Assembly (NCBI GenBank): GCA_964505385.1
Contig: CAZDIA010000004.1
Location: 54,079-118,078, forward strand
Reading direction: 5' to 3'
Source: SLJN01 sp964505385
GTDB lineage: Bacteria > Bacteroidota > Rhodothermia > Balneolales > Natronogracilivirgulaceae
Length of the DNA stretch: 64,000 nt
The translations under genes and the position numbers were made by a program. This document shows positions 25,897 to 35,901 of this stretch, piece by piece (the first letter of the stretch is position 1; each line of letters starts with the position of its first letter). The notes beneath the pieces were generated by a model that worked only from the letters and a program-made list of their open reading frames with translations, made no database searches and was not told where the DNA came from.

Positions 25897-27306
25897 TTGG
25901 AAATAACAGACGATCCTAATCATTCATCCATTTTATTCTTGCTGTTACTTGCAGCCGATTCTGCGGAATTGGTTGATGAGATTGATCCCGTCGTAGTACT
26001 TATTCAAGTTGCGATTATCGTACTCGGGTTATTTTTGTCAGCATTGTTTTCAGGTTCCGAGGTCGCGTTTTTCGGTTTAACCAATAAAATAGATGATTCT
26101 GTAAGAGAGCAGGCAGAACGCGACAGAGCTACCCGGCGTGTGCTAAGCATGCTTGATCGTCCCAGAAAGTTACTTGCCACTATACTGATCGGGAATACCT
26201 TCTTTAATATAATTACCGCTATTACCGCGGCAATTGTGGCAGGCAAACTGGTCGTCGCTTTGGGAGTGCCTGCAGTAGTGGTCTATACCATTGAGGTGCT
26301 TGTTCTTACATTTTTGATACTTATTCTGGCAGAGATCACCCCCAAAATTTTGGCAATAAAAGACCCGCTCAAAATGGCGAGGAAGCTATCAGGTTTCGTG
26401 TATATTTTTTACGTGATCCTGACCCCGGTTTCAAATATCATCACCCGGAGCACGCACTTTTTTGAACGCAAATTCCCGCGACCGCCGGAACGTATTTCTT
26501 CCGAAGACTTGAAGACAATAGCTCAGGTGGGCGAGTTACACGGCTCACTTTACGACGAAGAACGTGAAATAATTGAAAATGTAATTGAATTTGGAAATAC
26601 GATAGTCCGGGAGATCATGACTTCCAGGGTCAATATAATTGCGGTTTCAAGTGAGGATTCCCTGGAAAGTGTGCTGAAATTGATTAAAGAGAAAAGCGTC
26701 TCGCGATTTCCGCTTTATGAGGGCGATATGGATAATATCATCGGTGTAATCCATTCAAAAGATCTGCTACCGTATATGAACAATACCATGAAAGATGCGG
26801 TAATAAATTGGAGGTCAATAGCCAGAAAACCAATGTTTATTCCGCCCACTAAAAAGCTGGACGACCTTCTGCGGGATTTTCAACAGGAAAAAACGCATAT
26901 GGCTGTAGTAGTGGATGAATACGGAGGTACTGAGGGGGTGGTGACACTCGATGATATTCTTGAGGAAATTATCGGCGAAATATCCGATGAGTATAGTGAA
27001 CAAGAGCCTTTGTTTGTGCGGCGTAAAAGCGGTACCTACATATTTGATGCCAAAGTCGACCTCGACGATATGGAAAAAATTCTTCAGAAAGAAATCACTA
27101 CAAAAAATGATGAATACGAAACTCTTGGTGGGTTGATCTATTATTTTACCGAACACATACCTGAAGTTGGTGAGAAAGTAATGCTGCATGATTTGGAGCT
27201 TACCGTACACGAGGTTGAAAACAATCGTGTGAAGAAAGTCATGGTGCGACCGCTCGATAACGGCAGCGATAAAGAAAGCAAACAGGGAACAAAAGACGAA
27301 TCATGA
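25897..27306 (+). CDS. CNNM/CorC (hemolysin C-like) transmembrane CBS-domain protein
   Basis: A 469-residue protein with three parts. A DUF21/CNNM membrane domain (about 30-200) has FLSALFSGSEVAFFGLT, IGNTFFNIITA and LAEITPKILA. A CBS pair (about 215-345) has IMTSRVNIIAV, FPLYEGDMDNIIGVIHSKDLL and MAVVVDEYGGTEGVVTLDDI. A CorC_HlyC domain (about 375-455) follows. Family members are linked to Mg2+/Co2+ efflux or homeostasis; GldE of gliding Bacteroidota has the same layout. The start is a TTG at 25897 (TTGGAAATAACA); no upstream ATG is in frame and the next internal Met lies inside the membrane domain. Confidence 0.88.
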   Translation: MEITDDPNHSSILFLLLLAADSAELVDEIDPVVVLIQVAIIVLGLFLSALFSGSEVAFFGLTNKIDDSVREQAERDRATRRVLSMLDRPRKLLATILIGNTFFNIITAITAAIVAGKLVVALGVPAVVVYTIEVLVLTFLILILAEITPKILAIKDPLKMARKLSGFVYIFYVILTPVSNIITRSTHFFERKFPRPPERISSEDLKTIAQVGELHGSLYDEEREIIENVIEFGNTIVREIMTSRVNIIAVSSEDSLESVLKLIKEKSVSRFPLYEGDMDNIIGVIHSKDLLPYMNNTMKDAVINWRSIARKPMFIPPTKKLDDLLRDFQQEKTHMAVVVDEYGGTEGVVTLDDILEEIIGEISDEYSEQEPLFVRRKSGTYIFDAKVDLDDMEKILQKEITTKNDEYETLGGLIYYFTEHIPEVGEKVMLHDLELTVHEVENNRVKKVMVRPLDNGSDKESKQGTKDES

Positions 27307-27711
27307 ACAAGCGCTTATAATGCCACTTGATAAATTTCAAATCTCAAATTTCAAATGACAGATAAGCTCCAATGACTTAATGACCCAAATCCCCAAACTG
27401 GTGCCAGGTTTAAATTTGGTCATTGATAATTAGATTATTAGAATTTATCCACGAAGATATTCAGGACAAGTTTTGTGATTTGAATTTTTTTGGACAAAGC
27501 CAGTATCCAGTCCCCCTTCTCTACATCTCCAAAAAACGTCTGTACGTTCCAAACAACCGTTTCCAGTATACAATTTGATGAATTATTCTGGTAATGTACT
27601 GATATTTCTCTATTTTTGAATTTCGATATATCGGATTTATCAAAATAGGATAGCTCTACAGCAGACTTTCCGGGAAGATAAAACCATTACAAAAACCGAT
27701 TATAGATTAAA
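27307..27711. other. Intergenic region with A/T-rich short repeats
   Basis: About 405 bp without a gene. AAATTTCAAATCTCAAATTT at 27332-27351 is a short tandem pattern of a kind often seen between genes. The rest is A/T-rich with no terminator or promoter I can support. Confidence 0.4.
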
Positions 27712-30531
27712 ATGAAGCAAACATCGCGCTGGCAGGGATTGCAAATTGAAGCAGAAGGGGAAGGCATATCCCCGGATTTGAGTAAGGATGTCAACCTTGT
27801 CGGAACCCTTCTGGGGCAGTCGATTCGTACGGTGGCAGGTGATGATATTTTTGAACAAGTTGAAAACAACCGCAAGCTGTGCAAAAAAGCTTATCAGGAA
27901 AAGGGCAGCAAATACCGGGAAGAGGTGATCAATAACATAAGCAAACTTGATAACACCCGGATTGACTGGCTTCTACGTTCTTTTACTTCATTTTTTCATC
28001 TCGTCAATAAGGCTGAACAAAATGAAATCATCCGGATCAACAGAAAGCGAGAACGAGAGGTAACTGATCAGGATCCTCGCAATGAATCCATTGCAGAAGC
28101 GGTTTTTGAACTGAAAAACCAAGGATATAGCTATGAGGAAGCAGTAGATGTGATCTGCAGGCTTGATGTTCAACCAACACTAACTGCCCACCCGACTGAA
28201 GCGCGCCGCCGCAGTATCCTGCATCTTCAGCAACAGATATCATCGCTTCTTCAGGAAATATCCAATCCGGATTTGACGCCTTCCGAAACTGATGAATTGA
28301 TGACCCGCATTTATCACAAGATTAGTGTCATCCTGACTACCGACGATGTTCGCCCAACCCGAATTTCAGTAGATGATGAAGTGCGTAATGGACTATATTA
28401 CTTAAAAACAACTATTTGGAATACGATACCCCAGCTCTATCGCGATTTGAACGATGCATTTGAAACCTATTATGGCAAAACCCCTGATTTACCATCTTTG
28501 ATCAAATACCGAACCTGGATTGGCGGGGATCGTGATGGCAATCCATATGTGGCGCCTGAGGTTACACGGCAAGCGTTGAAATCTCACCGGGAAGCGGCAC
28601 TTCAAATGTATGAAGAACAACTGGAAAAAATCTGGCAGGAGTTTAGCATCTCATCCCGCCAGATAAAAACTCCCCGTCGGTTGCAGGATTCAATCGAACA
28701 AGACCTGGAATCTTTGCCGGAATATACACCGACAATCAAGCAGAACTGGCATGAGCCATATCGGGTCAAAGTTAGTTGCATGCTTGAAAAGATCAGAAAA
28801 GTTCAACTGTGGCATCAAAATCCGGATGCGGAAAAAGCGTGGCATCCCGAAAAATATCAACCCGAAGTATTGCTGGATGATTTGTATTTAATCAGGGATG
28901 CGCTTGTGGAATGCGGCTTTGAAGATCTTGCAAGACGAAGTCAGCTACGGGATCTGATTATTCAGGTAGGGACATTCGGTTACCGCATGGCATCTATGGA
29001 CATTCGCCAACACAGTATGGTATTTGAGCATGCAACAGATGAATTATTGACTCTTGCCGGAGTTACCGATTCTTATCAGGATTTGGATGATAACCAGCGA
29101 TGTGCTGTGCTTACATCTGAGTTGATCAATCCGAGACCGCTAATTGCTCCGGATACGCCTCTGCGTGATACGACATCAGAGGTCGTCAAAACTTTCGAGG
29201 TAATCCGTGAGGCATTGCAGACCGATCCTGAAGCTATAGAAAGTGTTATTGTAAGTATGACGCATCAGCGAAGTGATCTGCTGGAGGTTTTGCTGCTGGC
29301 CAAAGAGGCTCGCTTGTGGCATTATAAAGACGGAAAAGTTCAGTCACAAATTGATGTAGTTCCATTATTTGAGACTATTGAAGATCTTCAAAACAGCCCC
29401 AATTTAATGGCGGAATTGTTTGAAGATTCGATCTATTCAGCTCAGCTTAATGCGCGAAATGGCCTACAGGAAATAATGCTGGGATACTCCGACAGTAACA
29501 AAGACGGGGGTTACTGGATGGCTAACTGGGCGCTGTATCAGGCACAGCACGAGCTGGCAGAAACATGCAGAAGCTACAACGCGGATTTTCGGTTATTTCA
29601 CGGCCGCGGTGGCTCGGTTGGCAGAGGGGGCGGCAGGTCCAATTCCGCGGTAATGGCGATGCCGCCGGTTTGCCACAACGGGCGCATCCGGATGACAGAG
29701 CAGGGTGAGGTGATTTCATTTCGATACGCAAACCCATCGTTGGCTCGCCGACATCTCGAGCAGGTAGTGCACGCTATGATGATCAGCACGGCAGAAGCGC
29801 GAGTCACTTCAGAGACGATGCACCTGAAGGGGGATCATACATCCGAGCTGATGGTACAAATAGCTGATCAGTCCATGAATGCGTATCAGCAGTTTGTTCA
29901 TGATGAGGAGGTATGGCGCTGGTACACCGAAATTTCACCAATTGAACACATTTCCCATCTGCCCATTGCCTCGCGGCCGGTGTCAAGAAAATCATCGGAT
30001 GAGGTTGATTTCAATAACATCAGGGCTATCCCGTGGGTATTTGCGTGGACGCAGCTCCGATATAATCTGCCTGGCTGGTACGGAATCGGAACGGCACTGG
30101 ATAATGTGATTAAAGAAGATGATAAATCGCTGCCATTGCTTCAGAAAGCATTCAGTAACTGGAAATTCTTTCGGGCAGTAATCGACAATGCCCAAAGGGA
30201 GCTGGCAAGAGCGCATCTTGAAATATCACAGTATTATTCGCCGAAAGAGGATCATTACTTGCATGAAAAAATCAAAGAAGAGTACCAAAAGGCAGAAGAA
30301 TCCATATTGAAAATCACCGGCCAACAGAAGTTACTTGATGACAGCCCGGTGATTCAAAAATCCATTAAGTTGCGTAATCCTTATACTGATGTGCTGAACC
30401 TGCTGCAGGCCGAGCTGCATCACCGGTGGAAAAATCTCCCGGAGGAAGATGACGAAAACCGCCGCCGGTTGAAACGTGCATTATTTTCCTCTATCAACGG
30501 GATTGCCGCAGCGATGCAGAGTACGGGGTGA
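27712..30531 (+). CDS. ppc: Phosphoenolpyruvate carboxylase
   Basis: A 939-residue enzyme forming oxaloacetate from PEP and bicarbonate to refill the TCA cycle. Hallmarks are LTAHPTEARRRS with the catalytic His (about residue 160), TWIGGDRDGNPYV, GYSDSNKDGGYWMANW, FHGRGGSVGRGGG (the mobile loop), TEQGEVISFRYANP and AIPWVFAWTQLRYNLPGWYG. Length is in the normal range. The C-terminus reads AAAMQSTG where most bacterial enzymes end in a QNTG-like tetrapeptide. The gene is monocistronic. Confidence 0.97.
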   Translation: MKQTSRWQGLQIEAEGEGISPDLSKDVNLVGTLLGQSIRTVAGDDIFEQVENNRKLCKKAYQEKGSKYREEVINNISKLDNTRIDWLLRSFTSFFHLVNKAEQNEIIRINRKREREVTDQDPRNESIAEAVFELKNQGYSYEEAVDVICRLDVQPTLTAHPTEARRRSILHLQQQISSLLQEISNPDLTPSETDELMTRIYHKISVILTTDDVRPTRISVDDEVRNGLYYLKTTIWNTIPQLYRDLNDAFETYYGKTPDLPSLIKYRTWIGGDRDGNPYVAPEVTRQALKSHREAALQMYEEQLEKIWQEFSISSRQIKTPRRLQDSIEQDLESLPEYTPTIKQNWHEPYRVKVSCMLEKIRKVQLWHQNPDAEKAWHPEKYQPEVLLDDLYLIRDALVECGFEDLARRSQLRDLIIQVGTFGYRMASMDIRQHSMVFEHATDELLTLAGVTDSYQDLDDNQRCAVLTSELINPRPLIAPDTPLRDTTSEVVKTFEVIREALQTDPEAIESVIVSMTHQRSDLLEVLLLAKEARLWHYKDGKVQSQIDVVPLFETIEDLQNSPNLMAELFEDSIYSAQLNARNGLQEIMLGYSDSNKDGGYWMANWALYQAQHELAETCRSYNADFRLFHGRGGSVGRGGGRSNSAVMAMPPVCHNGRIRMTEQGEVISFRYANPSLARRHLEQVVHAMMISTAEARVTSETMHLKGDHTSELMVQIADQSMNAYQQFVHDEEVWRWYTEISPIEHISHLPIASRPVSRKSSDEVDFNNIRAIPWVFAWTQLRYNLPGWYGIGTALDNVIKEDDKSLPLLQKAFSNWKFFRAVIDNAQRELARAHLEISQYYSPKEDHYLHEKIKEEYQKAEESILKITGQQKLLDDSPVIQKSIKLRNPYTDVLNLLQAELHHRWKNLPEEDDENRRRLKRALFSSINGIAAAMQSTG

Positions 30532-30941
30532 GTTTTTAAATACGTTCGCCCCTTGATTTATTGAAGTATAGCACGGCATATAAGAATTTCACTTTAATAA
30601 CCGTCATTTTATACCGGTACACGGGTGCAAATATTTATTTTTTGCTTTTAACCTGAGTTCGTTTGTTTTTTTTATTATCCGCAATTTGAGAATGAAATTA
30701 ATTGTGTATGATTTAATGTGATTCCAATTTACGACATGCTCTAAATTTGAATACATGAATCTGCGTAACTCAGCGAAATCATCTGCGTTAATCAGCGAGA
30801 GATAGGAGAAATAGGATTCTCGCAGAGTTACGCTGATTAATTCGCAGATGTACGCAGAGGCTCTACTCAATTAATAATCGAACTCAGGTTTTTAGGAATT
30901 AATCAAAATCACCAATAAAATTTTATTAAAGAAGACAGATT
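30532..30941. other. Intergenic region dominated by a palindromic element
   Basis: About 410 bp without a gene; the element at 30650-30890 fills most of it. No CIRCE operator (TTAGCACTC-N9-GAGTGCTAA) was found before htpG. Confidence 0.5.
30650..30890. repeat. Palindromic element with 12-bp inverted ends
   Basis: AACCTGAGTTCG (30650-30661) is the exact reverse complement of CGAACTCAGGTT (30879-30890). Between them, 30759-30801 (CTGCGTAACTCAGCGAAATC and onward) and 30818-30860 form a long imperfect hairpin made of CTGCG/CAGCG units. The 15-mer AATCGAACTCAGGTT recurs at 36589-36603. No coding capacity, and no clear target duplication. Confidence 0.65.
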
Positions 30942-32795
30942 ATGGCAAAGCAACAGTTTGAATTTAAGGCTGAGATGAAGCAGCTGCTTAACCTCATTGT
31001 AAATTCACTGTATACCAATCCGGAGATTTTTTTGAGAGAGTTGATATCAAACTCTTCTGATGCACTAAATAAAGTGAGGTTTATGCAGCTCACCAATAAA
31101 CCGGTGCATTCTCAAAAATTACCGCTACAGATCAAAGTTGAGGTTGATGAGGATAAAAAAACATTCAGCATCGAAGATACCGGAATCGGTATGACTTACG
31201 AGGACCTCACGGAGCGCCTGGGCACTGTAGCCAGTTCCGGTACCCAGGATTTTATCGAAAAAATAAAGAAGCAAAAAGACAAAGTTGACGGGGAGTTGAT
31301 AGGGCAGTTTGGTGTCGGATTTTATTCGGCATTTATGGTAACCGATAAAATTACCGTCGAAACCCGTCACGTCAATCCAAATGCCAAAGCGTGGAAATGG
31401 GTTTCTGACGGGCAGGGAACTTATGAAATTGAAGAGACTGAAAAGACCGAGCGGGGAACCCGGATTACATTTACATTTAAGGACGAGCATAAGGAACTTG
31501 CATCCAAAGAACGAATTAAACAAATCATCAGAAAATATTCCAACTTTGTCGACTATTCTATTCTTGTTGAGGGAGAAGAAGTTAACCAGCAGGGGGCATT
31601 ATGGCACAAGAATAAAAATGATGTGACCGAAGACGAGCTCAAGGAATTTTATAAGTTTCTTACTAATGACACTCAGGAGCCGCTCGATCACATCCATCTT
31701 GCTATGGAAGGACGGATGAATTTTAAGGCACTGATCTTTGTACCCCAAAAAGCAAAGCCCGATTTTCTGCGCACTAATGATTTGGAGTCCGTTCAACTTT
31801 ATTCCAACCGGGTTTTGGTGCAAGAAGATTGCAAAGATTTGATCCCCGAGTATTTACGATTTGTCGAGGGAGTTGTTGATAGTGAAGATTTGCCTCTGAA
31901 CGTCTCCCGCGAAATGACGCAGTACACCCCGATTATGAATAAGATTAAGGATGTACTGGTCAATAAAATTCTGGGGATGATTGAATACTGGGCGGAAAGT
32001 GAGCCTGAAAAGTTTAAAACATTTTATGATGAGTTTGGCACTCTGTTTAAGTCAGGATTGAATTCTGATTTTGGAAATCGCGACCGTCTGACAGAATTGT
32101 TGCGATTTCAATCAACCAAAAGCGGTGATGACGAGCTGGTGTCGCTTAATGAGTATGTTGAGCGGATGCCCGATTTCCAAAAAGAGATATATTATCTCTC
32201 CGGTGAAAGCTTAAAAGAGTTACGGCGTGATCCGCGGCTCGAATATTTCAAGAAGAAAGATATCGAAGTGCTGCTGCTAATCGACCCGGTTGATGCATTT
32301 GTGGTACCCGGATTGATGCAATATCAGGAGAAGCCCCTGAAGAGCATTGAAAAGTCGGATTTGGATCTGGAAGATGATTCCTCCACGGAAGATGAGAGTG
32401 ATCAAAAGGTGTCTGATGAGGAGCTTGATTCGCTGCTTCAGTTATTCAAAGAAGTTGCAGGCGATCAGGTGGAAGATGTGGTAGCCTCAAAAAGATTGGT
32501 AGATTCTCCGGTCACCCTTACGATTGGCAAAGAAGGGTTGGACAGCCATGTTGAGCATATGATGAAAATGATGGATCAAAACATCGGCCCTTCCAAACGT
32601 GTGTTTGAAGTAAACCCTTCACATCCTCTTATTAAAAACATGCATCAAATGCAACAAAACGGTGATACCGAGACAGTGAAATTGATTGCGCGCCAGTTAT
32701 ATGATGGTGCCTTACTGATGCAGGGAGACCTTGAATCCCCCGGAGATTTCGTCAGCCGGATGAACGAAGTGATGAAAATGGCTACCGAAAAGTAG
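30942..32795 (+). CDS. htpG: Molecular chaperone HtpG (bacterial Hsp90)
   Basis: A 617-residue ATP-dependent chaperone. N-terminal GHKL ATPase motifs are FLRELISNSSDALNKVRF, DTGIGMTYEDL, GTVASSGT and GQFGVGFYSAFMV. The middle domain has VEGVVDSEDLPLNVSREM with the catalytic-loop Arg, and the dimerising C-terminus ends near EVMKMATEK. The segment around 470-500 is an acidic linker (LDLEDDSSTEDESDQK). Length and order match the family. It is monocistronic, with an A/T-rich upstream region and a terminator behind. Confidence 0.97.
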   Translation: MAKQQFEFKAEMKQLLNLIVNSLYTNPEIFLRELISNSSDALNKVRFMQLTNKPVHSQKLPLQIKVEVDEDKKTFSIEDTGIGMTYEDLTERLGTVASSGTQDFIEKIKKQKDKVDGELIGQFGVGFYSAFMVTDKITVETRHVNPNAKAWKWVSDGQGTYEIEETEKTERGTRITFTFKDEHKELASKERIKQIIRKYSNFVDYSILVEGEEVNQQGALWHKNKNDVTEDELKEFYKFLTNDTQEPLDHIHLAMEGRMNFKALIFVPQKAKPDFLRTNDLESVQLYSNRVLVQEDCKDLIPEYLRFVEGVVDSEDLPLNVSREMTQYTPIMNKIKDVLVNKILGMIEYWAESEPEKFKTFYDEFGTLFKSGLNSDFGNRDRLTELLRFQSTKSGDDELVSLNEYVERMPDFQKEIYYLSGESLKELRRDPRLEYFKKKDIEVLLLIDPVDAFVVPGLMQYQEKPLKSIEKSDLDLEDDSSTEDESDQKVSDEELDSLLQLFKEVAGDQVEDVVASKRLVDSPVTLTIGKEGLDSHVEHMMKMMDQNIGPSKRVFEVNPSHPLIKNMHQMQQNGDTETVKLIARQLYDGALLMQGDLESPGDFVSRMNEVMKMATEK

Positions 32796-32820
32796 TGGAA
32801 GAGAACGAGTGAAAATATAA

Positions 32821-32855
32821 AGGGGAGAAGGGTAATGCTCTCCCTTTTTTATTTT
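32821..32855. terminator. Intrinsic terminator between htpG and korB, possibly bidirectional
   Basis: AGGGGAGA (32821-32828) pairs with TCTCCCTT (32839-32846), followed by TTTTATTTTA on the + strand. On the complement the same stem is followed by CCTTTATATTTT. It may therefore end both converging transcripts. Confidence 0.8.
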
Positions 32856-32873
32856 ATACTTTTCTTAGAAAGA

Positions 32874-33920
32874 CTATTTGACTTCCCAGGTATTACCGCT
32901 TTTCTTGAACAAGTCTATTACAGAGTCATAGCGGCTGTTTTCCCGGTTCTTTTTGATTGCCGTGTGGAGACGGTCATCAAAGCTTGAATCTGTCACATTT
33001 CTGATAACACCCATTGCTACCGGGTATTCAGGGATCTGCATCCTGACGAGTGCAAGGTGAACTTCAGGGTCAGGTCGCTGGGCGTTGTGAGTTAGAATTT
33101 CGTTTTCACTTTCGCCGTTGGATTTCTCATCAACAGAAACCGGCCTAAGCTTCAAGCCACTTACTGCCAGACCTTTATCCCGTTCTTTACCATAGATCAT
33201 AGGTTTGCCGTCTTCAAGAATAACCTGATTATCCTTGCTGGTATCCTTCCCGGTAATCTGCTCATGAATGCCGTCTGTAAATACCACACAATTTTGCAGG
33301 ACTTCTATAACTGAGGTTCCTTTATGTTGCTGAGCAGCGATGAGAACAGATTCCATCAGCTTGGGATCGGTATCCGGTACTCTTGCAAAGAAGGTTCCGT
33401 GAGATCCGATGGTAAGTTCGCCGATATTGAATGGCCTTTCGTAAGTGCCGTCAGGTGAAGTTTTGGTTTTGGTGCCTTCCGGTGTGGTTGGAGACGCCTG
33501 GCCCTTGGTCATCCCATAGATCTTATTATTGAATATGACAATGTTCATATCAATATTCTTGCGAACGGCATGAATAAAATGATTGCCACCAATAGCCATG
33601 CAGTCACCATCACCTGTTACAACCCAAACACTTAACTCAGGTCGTGAAAGTTTAACGCCTGTGGCTGTTGCGGCTGCGCGTCCGTGAATGGAGTGGATTC
33701 CGTAGGTTTCGAGGTAATAGGGGAGTCTGGATGAACAACCAATGCCGGAGACGCAGACAATTTTCTCTTTGGGGAGCTGCATCTTGGCGAATGCTTTTTG
33801 CATGGTGTTCAAAATCATGAAATCCCCACAACCAGGGCACCAGCGCACCATTTGATCACTGGCAAAATCCTTCTTGGACAGATCCGGTTTAACTTCGTTT
33901 AAATCTACTTGTTGCTGCAT
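32874..33920 (-). CDS. korB: 2-oxoacid:ferredoxin oxidoreductase, beta subunit (KorB-like)
   Basis: A 348-residue subunit that binds thiamine diphosphate and a 4Fe-4S cluster. Motifs are RWCPGCGDFMILN (cluster Cys pair), VSGIGCSSRLPYY, HGRAAATATGVKLSRPEL, VTGDGDCMAIGGNH (ThDP/Mg site) and NNKIYGMTKGQASPT. It works with the alpha subunit, whose stop lies two bases upstream, to oxidise 2-oxoglutarate or a related 2-oxoacid to the acyl-CoA while reducing ferredoxin. The reverse direction fixes CO2. 2-Oxoglutarate is the likely substrate by family; pyruvate is not excluded. Confidence 0.92.
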   Translation of the reverse strand: MQQQVDLNEVKPDLSKKDFASDQMVRWCPGCGDFMILNTMQKAFAKMQLPKEKIVCVSGIGCSSRLPYYLETYGIHSIHGRAAATATGVKLSRPELSVWVVTGDGDCMAIGGNHFIHAVRKNIDMNIVIFNNKIYGMTKGQASPTTPEGTKTKTSPDGTYERPFNIGELTIGSHGTFFARVPDTDPKLMESVLIAAQQHKGTSVIEVLQNCVVFTDGIHEQITGKDTSKDNQVILEDGKPMIYGKERDKGLAVSGLKLRPVSVDEKSNGESENEILTHNAQRPDPEVHLALVRMQIPEYPVAMGVIRNVTDSSFDDRLHTAIKKNRENSRYDSVIDLFKKSGNTWEVK

Positions 33921-33922
33921 TT

Positions 33923-35773
33923 TTATTTATCTAAATAGCTTAGAATTTTATTCTTGATTTCGGCAACATAAAATGGTTTTGCCTGGATCTTGTTATACTT
34001 CTCATAGTTAAAATCCGGGTATTGTGATCTCAGATAACTTGCAAACTGGCCATTATTTAGTTCACATACCAGAATTTTATCAAACCGGGAAAGTATTTCG
34101 CCGGTATTTTCAGGAAGCGGATGAATGTAGTTGAAATGGGTAAATGCTATACCTTCAACTCCTTCATCAATAAGCTCTTCAACAGCGGTGTTCATAGCTC
34201 CGAAAGTGCTGCCCCAACCGGTAACCAGCAGTTTTCCTGATTGGTCACCTTTTACAGTTTGTTCAGGGAGCAGGCTTGCAACCCGGTCAACTTTTTCCTG
34301 ACGAATTTTGATCATCTTTTCGTGATTTTCTCCGTCATAGGAAAGGTTGCCGGTAACTTCCTCTTTTTCCAGCCCGCCAATACGATGTTCGAATCCTGAG
34401 TTGCCGGGAGCCATCCAATACCGGTTTAGTAATTCTGAATCCCGAAGGTAAGGTTCCCATTCTTCAGCTTTGCCGTCATACACGGGAACATTAATATCAG
34501 GCAGCTCATCTAATTCGGGCACTCTCCAGGGATGCGAACCGCTGGCAAGGTAGGAGTCGGTAAGCAGGATAACCGGCGTCATATGTTCAATGGCGAGCTT
34601 ACACGCTTTGTAACTGTAGTAGAAACAGTCATCAGGAGAGCTTGCCGCTATTACTATTAAAGGCGCCTCACCGTGTCGTCCGTAAATAGATTGCAGCAGG
34701 TCGCTTTGTTCAGACTTCGTCGGTAATCCGGTTGAGGGGCCAGCCCGCTGCACGTTGATCATCACAAGGGGCAGCTCTGCGATTACTGCAAGTCCCATCG
34801 CTTCGACTTTAAGAGAAGCGCCCGGACCGGAAGTTGATGTCGCAGCAAGATTTCCACTGTATGAGGCTCCGATCGCCGCACAAATGGCGGCAATTTCATC
34901 TTCAGCCTGATATGAAATTGCACCTAAATCCTTCCTTAATGAAATTTCATGGAGTATTTCGGATGCCGGAGTAATAGGATAGGAGCAGAGAGATAATTTT
35001 TTGCCGGTTTTTTCGGCCGCTGCAAGTAAACCCCATGAAACCGCGGTGTTGCCGTCAATATTCCGGTATGTTCCTTTATCCAGCTGAACCGGGGGGATAA
35101 TCACTGACGGCCCGAGAACTTCGGTGTTATCAGCATAATTATAACCGGCCTGAAGAGCACGTTTATTGGCCTCAACAATTTTCGGTTTTGATTTAAACTT
35201 GTCTTCAATGGTTTTGAAGGTGTTATCGAGGGGGCGGCTGAACATGTAATAAACAATGCCCAAAGCAAACATGTTTTTGCTTCGAAGCATAGCTTTCATC
35301 TCCATCCCCAAATCCTTGAGACTTTCCTTTGTAAGTGTGCTTATGGGGGCAGCCACCACTTTGTAGCCTGATAGTGAATTGTCTTCAAGCGGATTAGTCT
35401 CGTAATTCGCTTTTTTAAGATACTTTGAATTAAAATTGTCCTTATCAGCAACAATTGTGCCACCAGGCTTAATCTGATTCAAGTTTGCCTTAAGCGCCGC
35501 CGGATTCATGACAACCAAAACATCAACTTGGTCTCCGGGGGTATAGACCGGCGTGCCACCAAATTGAACCTGAAAACTTGACACCCCGGATATTGAACCC
35601 TGGGGTGCCCTTATTTCAGCGGGAAAATCCGGTATGGTTGTCAAGTCATTGCCGGCAATGGCAGATGAACTTGAAAACAGATCTCCGGTTAATTGTATCC
35701 CATCACCAGAGTCACCAGAAAAGCGAATAACAATTTTTGTTTTTTTATCCGCTGTTAAAACATCTTGGCCCAT
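33923..35773 (-). CDS. korA: 2-oxoacid:ferredoxin oxidoreductase, fused gamma-alpha subunit (KorA-like)
   Basis: A 616-residue fusion of the gamma domain (about 1-195: IVIRFSGDSGDGIQLTGDLF, FPAEIRAPQGSISGVSSFQV) and the alpha domain (about 215-616: LCSYPITPASEILHEI, YQAEDEIAAICAAIGASYSG, ATSTSGPGASLKVEA and NVQRAGPSTGLPTKSEQSDL). Such fusions are the common form in Bacteroidota and actinobacteria. It binds CoA and the pyrimidine ring of ThDP at the interface with KorB. It lies just upstream of korB with a two-base gap. A dicluster ferredoxin gene on the same strand lies 128 bp further upstream. Confidence 0.93.
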   Translation of the reverse strand: MGQDVLTADKKTKIVIRFSGDSGDGIQLTGDLFSSSSAIAGNDLTTIPDFPAEIRAPQGSISGVSSFQVQFGGTPVYTPGDQVDVLVVMNPAALKANLNQIKPGGTIVADKDNFNSKYLKKANYETNPLEDNSLSGYKVVAAPISTLTKESLKDLGMEMKAMLRSKNMFALGIVYYMFSRPLDNTFKTIEDKFKSKPKIVEANKRALQAGYNYADNTEVLGPSVIIPPVQLDKGTYRNIDGNTAVSWGLLAAAEKTGKKLSLCSYPITPASEILHEISLRKDLGAISYQAEDEIAAICAAIGASYSGNLAATSTSGPGASLKVEAMGLAVIAELPLVMINVQRAGPSTGLPTKSEQSDLLQSIYGRHGEAPLIVIAASSPDDCFYYSYKACKLAIEHMTPVILLTDSYLASGSHPWRVPELDELPDINVPVYDGKAEEWEPYLRDSELLNRYWMAPGNSGFEHRIGGLEKEEVTGNLSYDGENHEKMIKIRQEKVDRVASLLPEQTVKGDQSGKLLVTGWGSTFGAMNTAVEELIDEGVEGIAFTHFNYIHPLPENTGEILSRFDKILVCELNNGQFASYLRSQYPDFNYEKYNKIQAKPFYVAEIKNKILSYLDK

Positions 35774-35901
35774 GATTATATGGAATTAAATAATAAGATT
35801 TTATTATTAATAGTTAAGACGCCTCTGTCTGAAGCGTGCTGCATCATCCTTGTTGATTAAGAGCTACTTAATATTACCCTTAATAATATGGATTACGTTA
35901 T

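Noticed and set aside
30890..30941. CIRCE heat-shock operator before htpG
   Set aside because: No TTAGCACTC / GAGTGCTAA pair; only A/T-rich sequence.
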